Positions 7,819 through 17,531 are shown, counted from the stretch's first letter. The stretch is 64,000 nt of DNA from Hahnella aquatica (GCA_965194505.1 OZ239144.1:868001-932000), one strand, 5' to 3'. The notes: generated from the sequence alone by a model not told the origin. Numbers and translations are program-made.

Positions 7819-9335
7819 GCCGCGAGATTCTGTTATTGGCCGATGCGTTGGCCCGCGAGAAGAGTGTCGAGAGAGACATCGTGTTCCAGGCGCTCGAGAA
7901 CGCGCTGGCCCAGGCCACCAAGAAGCAGTTCACCGATGAGGTGGATGTTCGCGTGAGCATCGACCGCGAAACCGGTGAGTACGAGGCGTTTCGCCGCTGG
8001 CAGATTGTCCCGGACGGCGAGCTCGAGGACCACGACCTCCAGGTCATCCTGACCGAGGCCCGTAAGCAGATCGACGACATCGAGGTGGGCGACTTCATTG
8101 AGGAAGAACTCGAGGCGGTGCCCTTCGGACGCATCGGCGCGCAGGCGGCCAAGCAGGTCATCCTGCAGCGCATCCGAGAGGCCGAGCGTGAGCAGATCCT
8201 GAAAGACTTCCTTGAGCGTGGCGAGCTGATCGTCAACGGCACCGTCAAGCGCCTTGAGCGCGGGGACGTCATTGTCGAGGCGGGAAAGATCGAGGCCCGT
8301 CTGCCTCGCGATCAAATGATTCCCAAGGAAAACCTTCGCCCCGGCGACCGCGTTCGGGCGTTCCTGCTCCGCGTGGATCGCAACCTGCGGGGGCCGCAGA
8401 TCATTCTGTCTCGCACAGCGCCCGAGTTCATCATGAAGCTCTTCGAGCTCGAGGTGCCGGAAATTGAGCAAGGCCTCATGGCCATCAAGTCGGCGGCCCG
8501 TGATGCAGGCATCCGCGCCAAGATTGCGGTTCACACCACCGATCGTCGAATCGACCCCATCGGCACCTGTGTGGGTGTTCGCGGCAGCCGCGTGCAGGCC
8601 GTCACCCATGAACTGGCCGGCGAGCGCGTCGACATCGTGCTCTGGTCGGACGATCCCGCCCAGTTTGTCATTGGTGCGCTGGCGCCAGCCAATGTCTCCT
8701 CCATTGTTGTGGACGAGGAGCGTCATGCGATGGATGTTGTTGTCGAGGAGACCGAGCTCGCCGTGGCGATCGGCCGCGGCGGACAGAACGTTCGGCTGGC
8801 CAGCGAACTCACCGGCTGGCAGATCAACATCATGACCAGTGAAGATGCCGAGACCCGCTCGCAGACGGAGCGCCAGAAGGTCCTTGAGACCTTCATGGCC
8901 AAGCTCGATGTAGACCAAGAAGTCGCAGAGGTGCTGGTCGATGAGGGCTTTTCTAGCCTGGAGGAAGTGGCCTACGTGCCGGTCAACGAGATGCTCGAGA
9001 TTGAGGCCTTTGACGAGGACACGGTCAATGAGCTTCGCACCCGTGCCCGCAATGCCTTGCTCACCGAGGCCATCGTCACGGAGGAGAAGCTTGGCACCAC
9101 CGAGCAAGACCTCCTCGATTTGGAGGGCATGAATCACGAGCTCGCCGCCCGGTTGGCCGATGCGAAGATTTTCACGCGCGATGAGCTGGCCGAGCTGGCC
9201 GTTGATGAGCTCGTTGAGATCACCGAGATGGATGAACAAGCTGCCAGCGATCTGATCATGCGCGCACGTGCGCATTGGTTCGAGGAAGAGGCAGATGCAT
9301 CGCAGGAAGGAGGGGCAACCCAGGATGGCCGCTAA
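7815..9335 (+). CDS. nusA: Transcription termination/antitermination factor NusA
   Basis: 506 residues. NusA binds RNA polymerase and modulates pausing, intrinsic termination and antitermination. The N-terminal RNAP-binding domain (1-130) starts EILLLADALAREKSVERD; an S1 domain (about 135-200) contains VNGTVKRLERGDVIVE; two KH domains follow (about 225-345) with GTCVGVRGSRVQAVTHELAGE and AIGRGGQNVRLASELTGW; two acidic helix-hairpin-helix repeats close the protein (about 365-500), as in E. coli. It overlaps rimP by 4 nt and infB by 11 nt. Confidence 0.97.
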   Translation: MSREILLLADALAREKSVERDIVFQALENALAQATKKQFTDEVDVRVSIDRETGEYEAFRRWQIVPDGELEDHDLQVILTEARKQIDDIEVGDFIEEELEAVPFGRIGAQAAKQVILQRIREAEREQILKDFLERGELIVNGTVKRLERGDVIVEAGKIEARLPRDQMIPKENLRPGDRVRAFLLRVDRNLRGPQIILSRTAPEFIMKLFELEVPEIEQGLMAIKSAARDAGIRAKIAVHTTDRRIDPIGTCVGVRGSRVQAVTHELAGERVDIVLWSDDPAQFVIGALAPANVSSIVVDEERHAMDVVVEETELAVAIGRGGQNVRLASELTGWQINIMTSEDAETRSQTERQKVLETFMAKLDVDQEVAEVLVDEGFSSLEEVAYVPVNEMLEIEAFDEDTVNELRTRARNALLTEAIVTEEKLGTTEQDLLDLEGMNHELAARLADAKIFTRDELAELAVDELVEITEMDEQAASDLIMRARAHWFEEEADASQEGGATQDGR

Positions 9336-12078
9336 CAACGTAGAAGGTTTTGCTGCCGAACTGAAGGTCTCGGTAGAGACCTTGCTCGAGCAGCTGCAGG
9401 CCGCCGGCGTCCAGAAGAAGGCCGCCGACGATGCCATTTCAGAGGCAGATAAGGAGCGCCTTCTCGACGCGCTGCGCAAGTCTCATGGCGGCGCCGATAC
9501 AGCGCCCCGCAAGAAGATCACCATCACCAAGAAGCAGACCTCTGAGATCCGTCAGGCCGATGGCTCTGGAAAGTCGCGCACGATTCAGGTGGAAGTTCGC
9601 AAGAAGCGGGTCTTCGTCAAGCGCGATGAGCCCGATGCCGCCGCAGTCCCCACCGCGCCCCCGCCGCCGGCCATTTCCCCCGAGGAACTCGCCCGGCGAG
9701 AGGCCGAGGCCAAGCGACAGCAGGAGTTGCTGGCCCGCCAGGAGGACGCACGCCAGGCGAAGCTGCGCGATCTCGAGGCCCAGGCCGCCGCCGCGGAGAA
9801 GGCTGCTGAGGATGCCCAGCGCGCCCAGGAGGCCTCCCCGGACGCCACAGCTGCTGCCGAGGCTTCACCTGCGGAGACCCCTGAAGAGGGTGTGAAGAAG
9901 TCGAAGGTGCGCAAGGTCACCGCCGCAGAAGACGCTGCCGTGAAGGCGGCCGAGGCACGGCGCGCAGTCGAGGACGAGGTTGCAGCCATCAACAAGCTCA
10001 TGACGGCTGCGCGAAGCGGCAAGCTCGCGGCCACGGCCAAGGCGCCGGAGCCCGCCAAGCCCGAGTCCACCATCACGCTCACCAAGCCGGCCAAGAAGCC
10101 AGGCGAAGAGTCCGCGGACAAGCCCAAGGATAAGAAGTCCGAGAAGTCTGTGAAGTCGTCCCAGTTGTCCTCCACCTGGCAGGACGATGCGCAGAAACGC
10201 CGTGCCCTTAAGACCCGTGGCGATGTCATGGGTGGTGTGGGCGGATGGCGGGGCGGCCCGAGGGCACGCAACAAGTCTGCCTCCCAGGAGTCGAGCAACT
10301 TCGTGGCGCCCACGGAACCCGTGATTCGTGACATCCATGTGCCAGAGACCATCTCGGTGGCCGACCTTGCCCACAAGATGTCGGTCAAGGGTGCTGAAGT
10401 GGTCAAGACCCTCATGAAAATGGGGCAGATGGTCACCATCAATCAGGTGCTCGACCAGGACACCGCCATGATCGTGGTCGAGGAGATGGGCCACAGGGCC
10501 ACCGCGGCCAAGCTCGATGACCCGGAGGCCTTTCTTGCAGAGGGCGTTGCCACGGAGTCCTCTGCCGAGGCCGTCAGCAGGCCGCCTGTTGTCACCATCA
10601 TGGGCCACGTCGACCACGGCAAGACCTCATTGCTCGACTACATTCGGCGTGCAAAGGTGGCTGCTGGTGAGGCTGGTGGCATCACGCAGCACATCGGCGC
10701 TTACCACGTAGAGACGCCGCGAGGTGTCATCACCTTCCTTGACACCCCAGGCCACGAGGCCTTTACGGCCATGCGGGCGCGCGGCGCCAACGCGACAGAC
10801 ATTGTCGTCCTGGTCGTGGCGGCCGACGACGGCGTCATGCCTCAGACCAAGGAGGCCATTGCCCACGCCAAGGCGGCCGGTGTTCCTCTGGTGGTGGCCA
10901 TCAATAAGATGGACAAGCCCGAGGCCAACCCCGACCGTGTTCGAGGCGAGCTCGTGGCCGAGCAGGTCGTGCCAGAGGAGTTCGGCGGCGACTCACCCTT
11001 TGTGGCTGTCTCGGCCAAGACGGGTCAGGGCATCGACGACCTGCTCGAGCAGGTTCTCCTGCAGGCCGAGGTCCTTGAACTCACAGCCCCGGTCGGCAGC
11101 ATGGCCAAGGGCTTGGTCATTGAAGCCCGAATCGACAAGGGTCGTGGCCCCGTGGCCACCGTGCTCGTGCAGTCAGGCACCCTGCGCAAGGGAGACATCC
11201 TCCTGGCCGGCAGCTCGTTTGGTCGTGTGCGCGCGATGCTCGATGAGTCCGGACGTCCCATTGAGGAGGCTGGTCCGTCCATCCCTGCAGAGATACTCGG
11301 CCTCACCGAGGTGCCCCATGCGGGCGACGAGATTCTCGTGCTCGGTGATGAGCGCAAGGCCCGTGAGATTGCACTCTTTCGTCAGGGCAAGTTTCGAGAT
11401 GTCCGTCTGGCCAAGCAGCAGGCGGCCAAGCTCGAGAGCATGTTCGAGAATATGGGTGAAGGGGTTCAGACGCTTCCGCTCATCATCAAGGCAGACGTTC
11501 AGGGCTCGCAAGAGGCCCTGTCGGCCTCCATGGTCAAGCTCTCCACCGACGAAGTGCGGGTGAGCGTGGTGCATGCGGCGGTGGGCGCCATCACCGAATC
11601 CGATGTCAACCTCGCGATCGCATCCAAGGCGGTGGTCATTGGCTTTAACGTTCGGGCCGATCAGCTGTCCCGGAAGCTCGCCGAGGCCAATGGAATCGAC
11701 CTTCGCTACTACACCATCATCTACGACGCTGTGGATGATGTGAAGAACGCCATGCAGGGCATGCTGGCGCCCGAGCGGCGCGAGAACGTCATCGGACTGG
11801 TCGAGATTCGCCAGATCTTCAAGGTGTCGCGCATTGGAAACATTGCCGGCTGTATGGTGCTCGAGGGAACGGTGCGTCGAAATGCACAGGTTCGCCTGCT
11901 GCGTGACAACGTGGTGCTCTGGACTGGTGAGCTCGACACCCTCAAGCGCTTCAAGGATGACGCCAAGGAGGTCAAGGAGGGCTTTGAGTGCGGCCTGACG
12001 CTGAAGGGGTACGACGCGATTCAGGAGGGCGATCAGCTTGAAGTCTTCGAAATCCAAGAAATCGCACGGACCCTCTAA
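9325..12078 (+). CDS. infB: Translation initiation factor IF-2
   Basis: 917 residues. IF-2 is the GTPase that brings fMet-tRNA to the 30S subunit. The start at 9325 (MAANNVEGFAAELK) matches the conserved IF2-N domain and has AGGAAGGAGG 13-22 bp upstream; an earlier in-frame codon at 9268 is inside nusA and is rejected. A long charged Ala/Glu/Lys linker (about 100-320) is followed by a second IF2-N domain, the G domain with GHVDHGKT at 427-434, DTPGHEAF and NKMDKP, and domains II-IV. The linker length and composition are normal for proteobacteria. It overlaps nusA by 11 nt and rbfA by 41 nt. Confidence 0.97.
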   Translation: MAANNVEGFAAELKVSVETLLEQLQAAGVQKKAADDAISEADKERLLDALRKSHGGADTAPRKKITITKKQTSEIRQADGSGKSRTIQVEVRKKRVFVKRDEPDAAAVPTAPPPPAISPEELARREAEAKRQQELLARQEDARQAKLRDLEAQAAAAEKAAEDAQRAQEASPDATAAAEASPAETPEEGVKKSKVRKVTAAEDAAVKAAEARRAVEDEVAAINKLMTAARSGKLAATAKAPEPAKPESTITLTKPAKKPGEESADKPKDKKSEKSVKSSQLSSTWQDDAQKRRALKTRGDVMGGVGGWRGGPRARNKSASQESSNFVAPTEPVIRDIHVPETISVADLAHKMSVKGAEVVKTLMKMGQMVTINQVLDQDTAMIVVEEMGHRATAAKLDDPEAFLAEGVATESSAEAVSRPPVVTIMGHVDHGKTSLLDYIRRAKVAAGEAGGITQHIGAYHVETPRGVITFLDTPGHEAFTAMRARGANATDIVVLVVAADDGVMPQTKEAIAHAKAAGVPLVVAINKMDKPEANPDRVRGELVAEQVVPEEFGGDSPFVAVSAKTGQGIDDLLEQVLLQAEVLELTAPVGSMAKGLVIEARIDKGRGPVATVLVQSGTLRKGDILLAGSSFGRVRAMLDESGRPIEEAGPSIPAEILGLTEVPHAGDEILVLGDERKAREIALFRQGKFRDVRLAKQQAAKLESMFENMGEGVQTLPLIIKADVQGSQEALSASMVKLSTDEVRVSVVHAAVGAITESDVNLAIASKAVVIGFNVRADQLSRKLAEANGIDLRYYTIIYDAVDDVKNAMQGMLAPERRENVIGLVEIRQIFKVSRIGNIAGCMVLEGTVRRNAQVRLLRDNVVLWTGELDTLKRFKDDAKEVKEGFECGLTLKGYDAIQEGDQLEVFEIQEIARTL

Positions 12079-12430
12079 GGCCGTTGTCGAGCGGGGCTTT
12101 CGGGTCGCCGATCAGATCCAGCGAGACCTCGCCGAGCTTCTTCGGGCCGAGGCCAAGGACCCTCGCATCGGCTTTGTCACCATCACCGACGTCGAGGTGA
12201 CGCCCGACTACGCCCATGCAAAGGTGTATTACTCGGTCTTTCCCGACACACCGGAGCAAAAGGCGAGGACGGCCGAGGGGCTCGCAGCCTCCAAGGGCTT
12301 TCTGCGTGGTCGGCTGGGTCGACTGCTGACCATTCATCAGACGCCAGACCTCCACTTCGTGCTCGACGAGTCCGTCGCGCGGGGTGCAGCCATCAGTGCA
12401 CTGATCGATCAGGCCAACGCGTCCTCATGA
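12038..12430 (+). CDS. rbfA: Ribosome-binding factor A
   Basis: 130 residues. RbfA is the cold-shock-linked factor for late 30S maturation. The conserved core GFRVADQIQRDLAELLRAEAKDPR and VTITDVEVTPDYAHAKVYYSV is clear. The only standard start before this core is the TTG at 12038, inside infB, with AGGAGG at 12023-12028 nine bases upstream; I therefore accept a 41-nt overlap and a short Lys/Ser-rich leader peptide. It overlaps truB by 4 nt. Confidence 0.93.
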   Translation: MKSSKSKKSHGPSKAVVERGFRVADQIQRDLAELLRAEAKDPRIGFVTITDVEVTPDYAHAKVYYSVFPDTPEQKARTAEGLAASKGFLRGRLGRLLTIHQTPDLHFVLDESVARGAAISALIDQANASS

Positions 12431-13353
12431 CTGCCTCGCGTCGCAGCCGTCGCCCGGTGCACGGCCTCTTGGTTGCGGACAAGCCATTTGGGCCGTCGTC
12501 CACCCAGGTCTTGGGTCGCATCAAGTTTCTCTTTGGCGCCGAGAAGGCGGGCCATGCTGGCACCCTCGATCCAATGGCCAGCGGCCTGCTGCCTGTTCTA
12601 TTTGGAGAGGCCACCAAGTTTGCCCAAGAGGGCCTCGAGGCGGACAAGGCCTATCTGGCAGATGTCTGTCTGGGCATCACCACCGAGACGGGTGACCGTG
12701 AGGGTGCCGTGCTGCAGGAGCAGCCGGTGGCGGTCACGCGAGCCCAGGTCGAGGCCGTGCTCCAAGGCCTGCTCGGGGAGCAGCAGCAGGTGCCTCCCAT
12801 GTATTCCGCGCTCAAGCACAACGGCCGCCCGCTTTATGAGATGGCGCGAAGTGGCCAGACTGTTGAGCGGGAGGCTCGCACCATTGCCCTGCACGAGCTC
12901 TCGCTGTTGTCGTATGCACCGCCTTTGCTTCAACTCCAGGTGCGTTGTTCCAAGGGCACTTATATTCGAAGCCTTGCAGAGGAGATCGGTCGCCGGCTGG
13001 GCTGTGGCGCCCATCTCAGCGGCCTGCGACGAAATGGGGTGGGCCCGCTCGACCTCTCACACAGTGTCGATCTCGACGCCTTGGAGCGGGCTGCTGAGGC
13101 TGGCACCGACGCCCTCGATGCCTTTCTGCTGCCCGTGGATCACCTCTTGCTCGCCTGGCCGTCTATCTCACTCACGGACCGCGAGGCAGCGCTCTTCTCG
13201 CATGGTCAGATTCTGACCAGCGCTTCCTTTCCCATGGGCTCGCCACAGCGGGCCCGGGTTCTGACGCAATCCAAGAGGTTTCTGGGCACTGCACTCTTGG
13301 GCCAGGGGCGCTTGAAGCCTGTTCGTCTCGTCGCCCAGCCGACACATCACTAG
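12427..13353 (+). CDS. truB: tRNA pseudouridine-55 synthase TruB
   Basis: 308 residues. TruB makes pseudouridine 55 in the T-loop of tRNAs. The catalytic Asp48 lies in GHAGTLDPMASGLLPV (42-57), the same numbering as E. coli. Further motifs KAYLADVCLGITTETGD, PPMYSALKHNGRPLYEMAR and CSKGTYIRSLAEEIG are present. The C-terminal PUA-like segment is short. Overlaps rbfA by 4 nt (ATGA) and lies 9 bp before typA. Confidence 0.97.
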   Translation: MTASRRSRRPVHGLLVADKPFGPSSTQVLGRIKFLFGAEKAGHAGTLDPMASGLLPVLFGEATKFAQEGLEADKAYLADVCLGITTETGDREGAVLQEQPVAVTRAQVEAVLQGLLGEQQQVPPMYSALKHNGRPLYEMARSGQTVEREARTIALHELSLLSYAPPLLQLQVRCSKGTYIRSLAEEIGRRLGCGAHLSGLRRNGVGPLDLSHSVDLDALERAAEAGTDALDAFLLPVDHLLLAWPSISLTDREAALFSHGQILTSASFPMGSPQRARVLTQSKRFLGTALLGQGRLKPVRLVAQPTHH

Positions 13354-13362
13354 GAGAACCCC

Positions 13363-15183
13363 ATGCGCAAGCTGCGCAACATCGCCATCATTGCCCACGT
13401 TGACCACGGAAAGACCACCCTGGTCGACAAGCTGCTCCAGCAGTCGGGTACCTTTCGCTCACACCAGGCGGTCAATGAGCGGGTCATGGATTCCAACGAC
13501 CTCGAGAAGGAGCGTGGCATCACGATTCTGGCCAAGAACTGTGCGGTGGAATACGAGGGCACCCACATCAACATCGTGGACACCCCGGGCCATGCCGACT
13601 TCGGCGGAGAGGTGGAGCGGGTGCTCTCCATGGTCGACAGCGTGCTGCTGCTGGTGGATGCCGTCGAGGGCCCGATGCCCCAGACCCGCTTCGTGACCCG
13701 AAAGGCCCTTGGCCTTGGCCTCAAGCCCATTGTGGTGGTGAACAAGATCGACCGGCCGGGCGCCCGACCAGACTGGGTGGTCAGTCAGACCTTCGATCTC
13801 TTCGACAAACTCGGCGCCACCGAGGAGCAGCTCGACTTCCCGGTGGTCTATGCGTCTGCCCTGCAGGGCTTCGCCACCCTCGATCACACCAAGCCTGGCA
13901 GCGACATGCGGCCGCTGTTCGATGCGGTTCTGCAGTTCGTGCCGGTCCGAGATGACGAATCCGAGGCACCCCTGCAATTCCAGATTTGCTCACTAGACTA
14001 CAACAGCTACGTGGGCAAGATTGGGGTCGGTCGCATCGCCCGCGGCCGTGTTCGGCCGCTTCAGGATGTCATCATTCAGGATGGGCCGGAAGGCCAGCCG
14101 CGCAAGGCGCGCATCAACCAGGTGCTGAAGTTTCGGGGGCTCGAGCGCGAGCAGGTCGACGTGGCTGAGGCCGGCGACATCGTGCTCATCAATGGCATTG
14201 AGGAGCTGAACATCGGCACCACGGTCTGCGACCCTGCCACCGTGGAGCCGTTGCCCATGCTGAAGGTGGACGAGCCCACCCTGTCCATGAACTTCATCGT
14301 GAACAATTCTCCCTTGGCCGGGCGGGAAGGCAAGTTCATCACCAGTCGCCAGATTCGCGAGCGGCTTGAGCGTGAGCTCAAGGCCAACGTGGCCCTTCGG
14401 GTCGAATTCGGCAGCGACACCGATACCTTCAAGGTCTCGGGCCGGGGAGAACTGCACCTCACCATCCTGCTTGAGAACATGCGCCGTGAGGGCTACGAGC
14501 TCGCCGTCTCTCGGCCGCGTGTGGTCTTCAAGGAGAGCGCCAGCGGTGAGCGTGAGGAGCCCTATGAGATGCTGACCGTGGATGTGGAGCAGGAGCACCA
14601 GGGCCCCGTCATGGAGAACCTTGGCATTCGCAAGGGAGACCTCCTCGACATGGTCCCAGATGACAAGGGTCGGGTTCGCCTGGAGTACCGCATCCCAGCC
14701 CGCAGTCTTATTGGCTTTCAGGGCGAGTTCCTCACCATGACCCGTGGCACGGGACTGATGAGCCATATCTTCGATGCCTACGGCCCCTACAAGGGAGACC
14801 TCTCCGAGCGTCGCAATGGTGTGCTGATCTCCCAGGATGACGGCGAGGCTGTGGCCTACGCGCTTTGGAAGCTTCAGGAGCGCGGCCGTATGTTTGTCTC
14901 ACCGGGCGACAAGCTCTACGAGGGCATGATCATTGGCATTCACTCGCGGGACAACGACCTGGTGGTCAACCCCGTGAAGGAGAAGAAACTCACCAACGTG
15001 CGTGCCTCTGGAAAGGACGAGCACATCGACCTCACACCACCCATTCAACTCACCCTGGAGAAGGCCGTGGAGTTCATCGCAGACGACGAACTTGTGGAGA
15101 TCACGCCGCAGTCGATTCGGCTGAGAAAACGCCACCTCGTGGAGCATGAGCGGCGCAAGGCGGCCCGGGAAGAGGCGGCCTGA
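13363..15183 (+). CDS. typA: Ribosome-associated GTPase TypA/BipA
   Basis: 606 residues, the usual length. A translational GTPase that binds ribosomes and supports assembly and growth at low temperature or under stress. The G domain begins AHVDHGKTTLVDKLL (10-24), with EKERGITILAKN, DTPGHADFGGEVER and NKIDRPGARP; the elongation-factor fold follows and the BipA-specific C-terminal domain (about 490-600) contains NVRASGKDEHIDLTPP. An AGGAGA site precedes the ATG. It closes the translation gene cluster; no terminator is visible in the 42 bp after it. Confidence 0.97.
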   Translation: MRKLRNIAIIAHVDHGKTTLVDKLLQQSGTFRSHQAVNERVMDSNDLEKERGITILAKNCAVEYEGTHINIVDTPGHADFGGEVERVLSMVDSVLLLVDAVEGPMPQTRFVTRKALGLGLKPIVVVNKIDRPGARPDWVVSQTFDLFDKLGATEEQLDFPVVYASALQGFATLDHTKPGSDMRPLFDAVLQFVPVRDDESEAPLQFQICSLDYNSYVGKIGVGRIARGRVRPLQDVIIQDGPEGQPRKARINQVLKFRGLEREQVDVAEAGDIVLINGIEELNIGTTVCDPATVEPLPMLKVDEPTLSMNFIVNNSPLAGREGKFITSRQIRERLERELKANVALRVEFGSDTDTFKVSGRGELHLTILLENMRREGYELAVSRPRVVFKESASGEREEPYEMLTVDVEQEHQGPVMENLGIRKGDLLDMVPDDKGRVRLEYRIPARSLIGFQGEFLTMTRGTGLMSHIFDAYGPYKGDLSERRNGVLISQDDGEAVAYALWKLQERGRMFVSPGDKLYEGMIIGIHSRDNDLVVNPVKEKKLTNVRASGKDEHIDLTPPIQLTLEKAVEFIADDELVEITPQSIRLRKRHLVEHERRKAAREEAA

Positions 15184-15225
15184 TTCAGAATTCATTCATC
15201 TCATGACACAACCCTGGGAACGACC

Positions 15226-15801
15226 ATGAAGGCGACCATTCAAACTTCGTTGCAGGCGAGCCAGCGCCTCGTGCAAGACCTCCTGGCCGACGATGGCCTG
15301 CAGCAGCGGCTGCAGGCGGCCGTCGAGGCCTGTGTCCTCTGTCTGCGGGGCGGTGGCAAGCTGCTCTTTGCGGGCAATGGCGGCAGTGCTGCAGAAGCCC
15401 AGCATTTTTCAGCCGAGTTCGTGGGCCGGTTTCTCAAGGAGCGTGAGGCCCTGGCCTCCATCGCCCTGCACACTGACACCTCTGCACTCACGGCCATTGG
15501 CAACGACTATGGTTATGAGCACGTCTTCTCTCGGCAGGTGCAGGCCTTGGGCCAGCGGGGGGACATCCTCATCGGCCTTTCGACCTCGGGCCGTTCAAAG
15601 AACATTCTGATGGCCATGCAGGCAGCCAAGAGCAAGGGCCTGCTCAACATTGCACTGACAGGCCAAGACCCGAGAGACATGGGCGTCCTGGCCGACATTG
15701 TTCTGAACATGCCGTCTGGCCACACGCCCCAGATTCAAGAGGGTCACCTGATTGTGGGCCACCTATTGTGTGGCCTGGTTGAAGAGGCCATGCTGGCCTA
15801 A
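15226..15801 (+). CDS. gmhA: Phosphoheptose isomerase GmhA-like SIS-domain protein
   Basis: 191 residues, one SIS (sugar isomerase) domain. Motifs GGGKLLFAGNGGSAAEAQHFSAE, IGNDYGYEHVFSRQV, LIGLSTSGRSKNILMAM and IQEGHLIVGHLLCGLVE match GmhA, which converts sedoheptulose 7-phosphate to the heptose used in LPS core. DiaA, a close paralogue that binds DnaA, has the same fold; the retained active-site Glu and His residues (AAEAQH, EGHLIVGH) favour the isomerase. Its stop is 3 bp before the aminotransferase start. Confidence 0.82.
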   Translation: MKATIQTSLQASQRLVQDLLADDGLQQRLQAAVEACVLCLRGGGKLLFAGNGGSAAEAQHFSAEFVGRFLKEREALASIALHTDTSALTAIGNDYGYEHVFSRQVQALGQRGDILIGLSTSGRSKNILMAMQAAKSKGLLNIALTGQDPRDMGVLADIVLNMPSGHTPQIQEGHLIVGHLLCGLVEEAMLA

Positions 15802-15804
15802 ACC

Positions 15805-16995
15805 ATGGCCTCGTTGTCGCGTCGGGCGCAGGCCACCCTGCCGTTCTATGTCATGGAGATCATGGCCCGGGCCGAACGGCGCGACCCGGCGCGGGGCAGT
15901 CTGGTGAGCATGGTGGTTGGAGAACCCGATTTTCCAACGCCTGCCCCCGTGGTGGAGGCCGCGGCCAAGGCGCTCCGAGACAACAAGATTCATTACACCC
16001 ATGCTCTGGGCCTGGCCTCGCTTCGAGAGGCCATTGCAGCCGATTATTGGCGGCGAGACCAGATTCGCGTGTCGGCGGAGCAGGTCGCTGTCACCGCCGG
16101 TGCCTCGGCGGCCCTGTTGCTGGCCATGCTGGCCATCCTGGATGCAGGCGACGAGGTGCTGGTGACAGACCCTGGCTACCCCTGCAACAAGGCCTTTGTG
16201 AAGGCCGCTGGCGGGCAGCCTGTCTCGTTGGCGGTCGGGCCCGAGACGCACTTCCAGCCCACCCTGGCCCATGTTCAGGCCCACTGGGGCCCCAAGACCC
16301 GCGCACTGCTGGTGGCGAGCCCTGCCAATCCCACCGGCTGCCTCATGCCCTGGGCGGAGGCCGAGCGCATTGCTGCCTTCGTGGCCGAGAAAGGCGGATG
16401 GCTCTTGGCGGATGAGATCTACCTTCGACTCTGCTTTGAGCCAGGGCCACGCTCCATGCTCGACCTTGGTTCGCACGTGATCTCGATCAACAGCTTCTCG
16501 AAGACCTTTTCCATGACAGGCTGGCGCCTGGGCTGGCTGGTGGGCCCTCAGGACATCATGGCGGCCATGGAGCGGCTGTCTCAGAACCTGTTCATTTCGC
16601 CATCTGGCCTGGCGCAGCAGGCGGCAGTGGCGGCCTTCACACCAGACGCCTTGTCTATCGCGGAGGAATATCGGCTGCGCACCCGAGCCCAGGCCGAGTA
16701 TGTGCTGCCAGCCCTCGAGGCTGTTGGCTTTCGGCTGCCAGTTCGCCCAGATGGTGCCTTTTACGGCTATTTCGATGTGTCCTCGCTTGCGGCCGACAGC
16801 CACACACTCTGTGGGGCGCTCTGCGATGACATTGGTGTGCTGATGGCGCCTGGTCGAGACTTCACCGAGCAGTCGCCCGAGCGAATGCTACGGGTGTCTT
16901 TTCCAAAGCCACTGCCCACGCTCCGGGAGGGCGTGTCGCGGCTTGAGCGTTACTTCTTGGGACGAAAGGCCTTGCAGACCGCCTCATCCACGTGA
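15805..16995 (+). CDS. Class I/II pyridoxal-phosphate aminotransferase
   Basis: 396 residues of the aspartate-aminotransferase fold I. The PLP lysine is Lys233 in INSFSKTFSMTGWRLGW; VGEPDFPTPAPVVEAA, ASPANPTG and LRVSFPKP are also typical. Substrate cannot be read from the sequence; an aspartate-, aromatic- or DapC-like activity is possible. It starts 3 bp after gmhA. Its last 46 bp overlap the convergent mogA 3' end, so the two C-termini are encoded on opposite strands of the same DNA. Confidence 0.88.
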   Translation: MASLSRRAQATLPFYVMEIMARAERRDPARGSLVSMVVGEPDFPTPAPVVEAAAKALRDNKIHYTHALGLASLREAIAADYWRRDQIRVSAEQVAVTAGASAALLLAMLAILDAGDEVLVTDPGYPCNKAFVKAAGGQPVSLAVGPETHFQPTLAHVQAHWGPKTRALLVASPANPTGCLMPWAEAERIAAFVAEKGGWLLADEIYLRLCFEPGPRSMLDLGSHVISINSFSKTFSMTGWRLGWLVGPQDIMAAMERLSQNLFISPSGLAQQAAVAAFTPDALSIAEEYRLRTRAQAEYVLPALEAVGFRLPVRPDGAFYGYFDVSSLAADSHTLCGALCDDIGVLMAPGRDFTEQSPERMLRVSFPKPLPTLREGVSRLERYFLGRKALQTASST

Positions 16996-17531
16996 AGGCT
17001 GGGGCCGCCAATCAGCTCCAGGCCATAGGGCACGGCCGCAAAGATGCCTGGCACCCGCACGCTCCCGTCGTCGTTGCGCAAGCCCTCCAGGGTCTCCTGA
17101 ATGGATCGTGGGCGCCCCGGTAGGTTGATGATCATGGCAGTGCCTCGCACCACGGCCACCTGTCGAGACAAGATGGCGGTGGGCACGAACTGCAGAGAGA
17201 TTTGACGCATCTGTTCGCCAAAGCCGGGCAGTTCCTTGTCGCCCACGGTCAGGGTGGCCTCGGGTGTGACATCGCGCAACGCAGGCCCAGTGCCACCAGT
17301 GGTGAGCACGAGGTCGCAGGCCTCTTTGTCCACGAGGTCGACAAGGGTTTGTGAAATGAGGAAGCGGTCGTCAGGGATCAGGCGTTCAATGGCAAGCCAT
17401 GGGCTTTTCAGGGCGCGCCCGAGCCAGGCCTTGAGGCTTGGAAGGCCCTCGTCGGGGTAGACCCCCTGGCTTGCGCGGTCGCTGATCGAGACAAGGCCAA
17501 TGCGTGCGGTGCGAAGATTGTCGTGGTTCAT
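16950..17531 (-). CDS. mogA: Molybdopterin adenylyltransferase MogA
   Basis: 193 residues starting at MNHDNLRTARIGLVSISDRA. MogA adenylylates molybdopterin before metal insertion by MoeA. The MoCF core is LVLTTGGTGPALRDVTPEAT, with the GGTG and DVTPEA motifs, and the C-terminal PGRPRSIQETLEGL. An earlier ATG at 17555 would overlap pmbA and is less likely. The gene is divergent from pmbA (16-bp gap) and overlaps the aminotransferase 3' end by 46 bp. moeA, moaD and moaE lie 25 kb away in the same window. Confidence 0.95.
   Translation of the reverse strand: MNHDNLRTARIGLVSISDRASQGVYPDEGLPSLKAWLGRALKSPWLAIERLIPDDRFLISQTLVDLVDKEACDLVLTTGGTGPALRDVTPEATLTVGDKELPGFGEQMRQISLQFVPTAILSRQVAVVRGTAMIINLPGRPRSIQETLEGLRNDDGSVRVPGIFAAVPYGLELIGGPSLHVDEAVCKAFRPKK

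Noticed and set aside
7833..9479. A 548-codon minus-strand frame opposite nusA
   Set aside because: Shadow of nusA and infB codon usage; no recognisable domain, and it is covered entirely by two certain genes.
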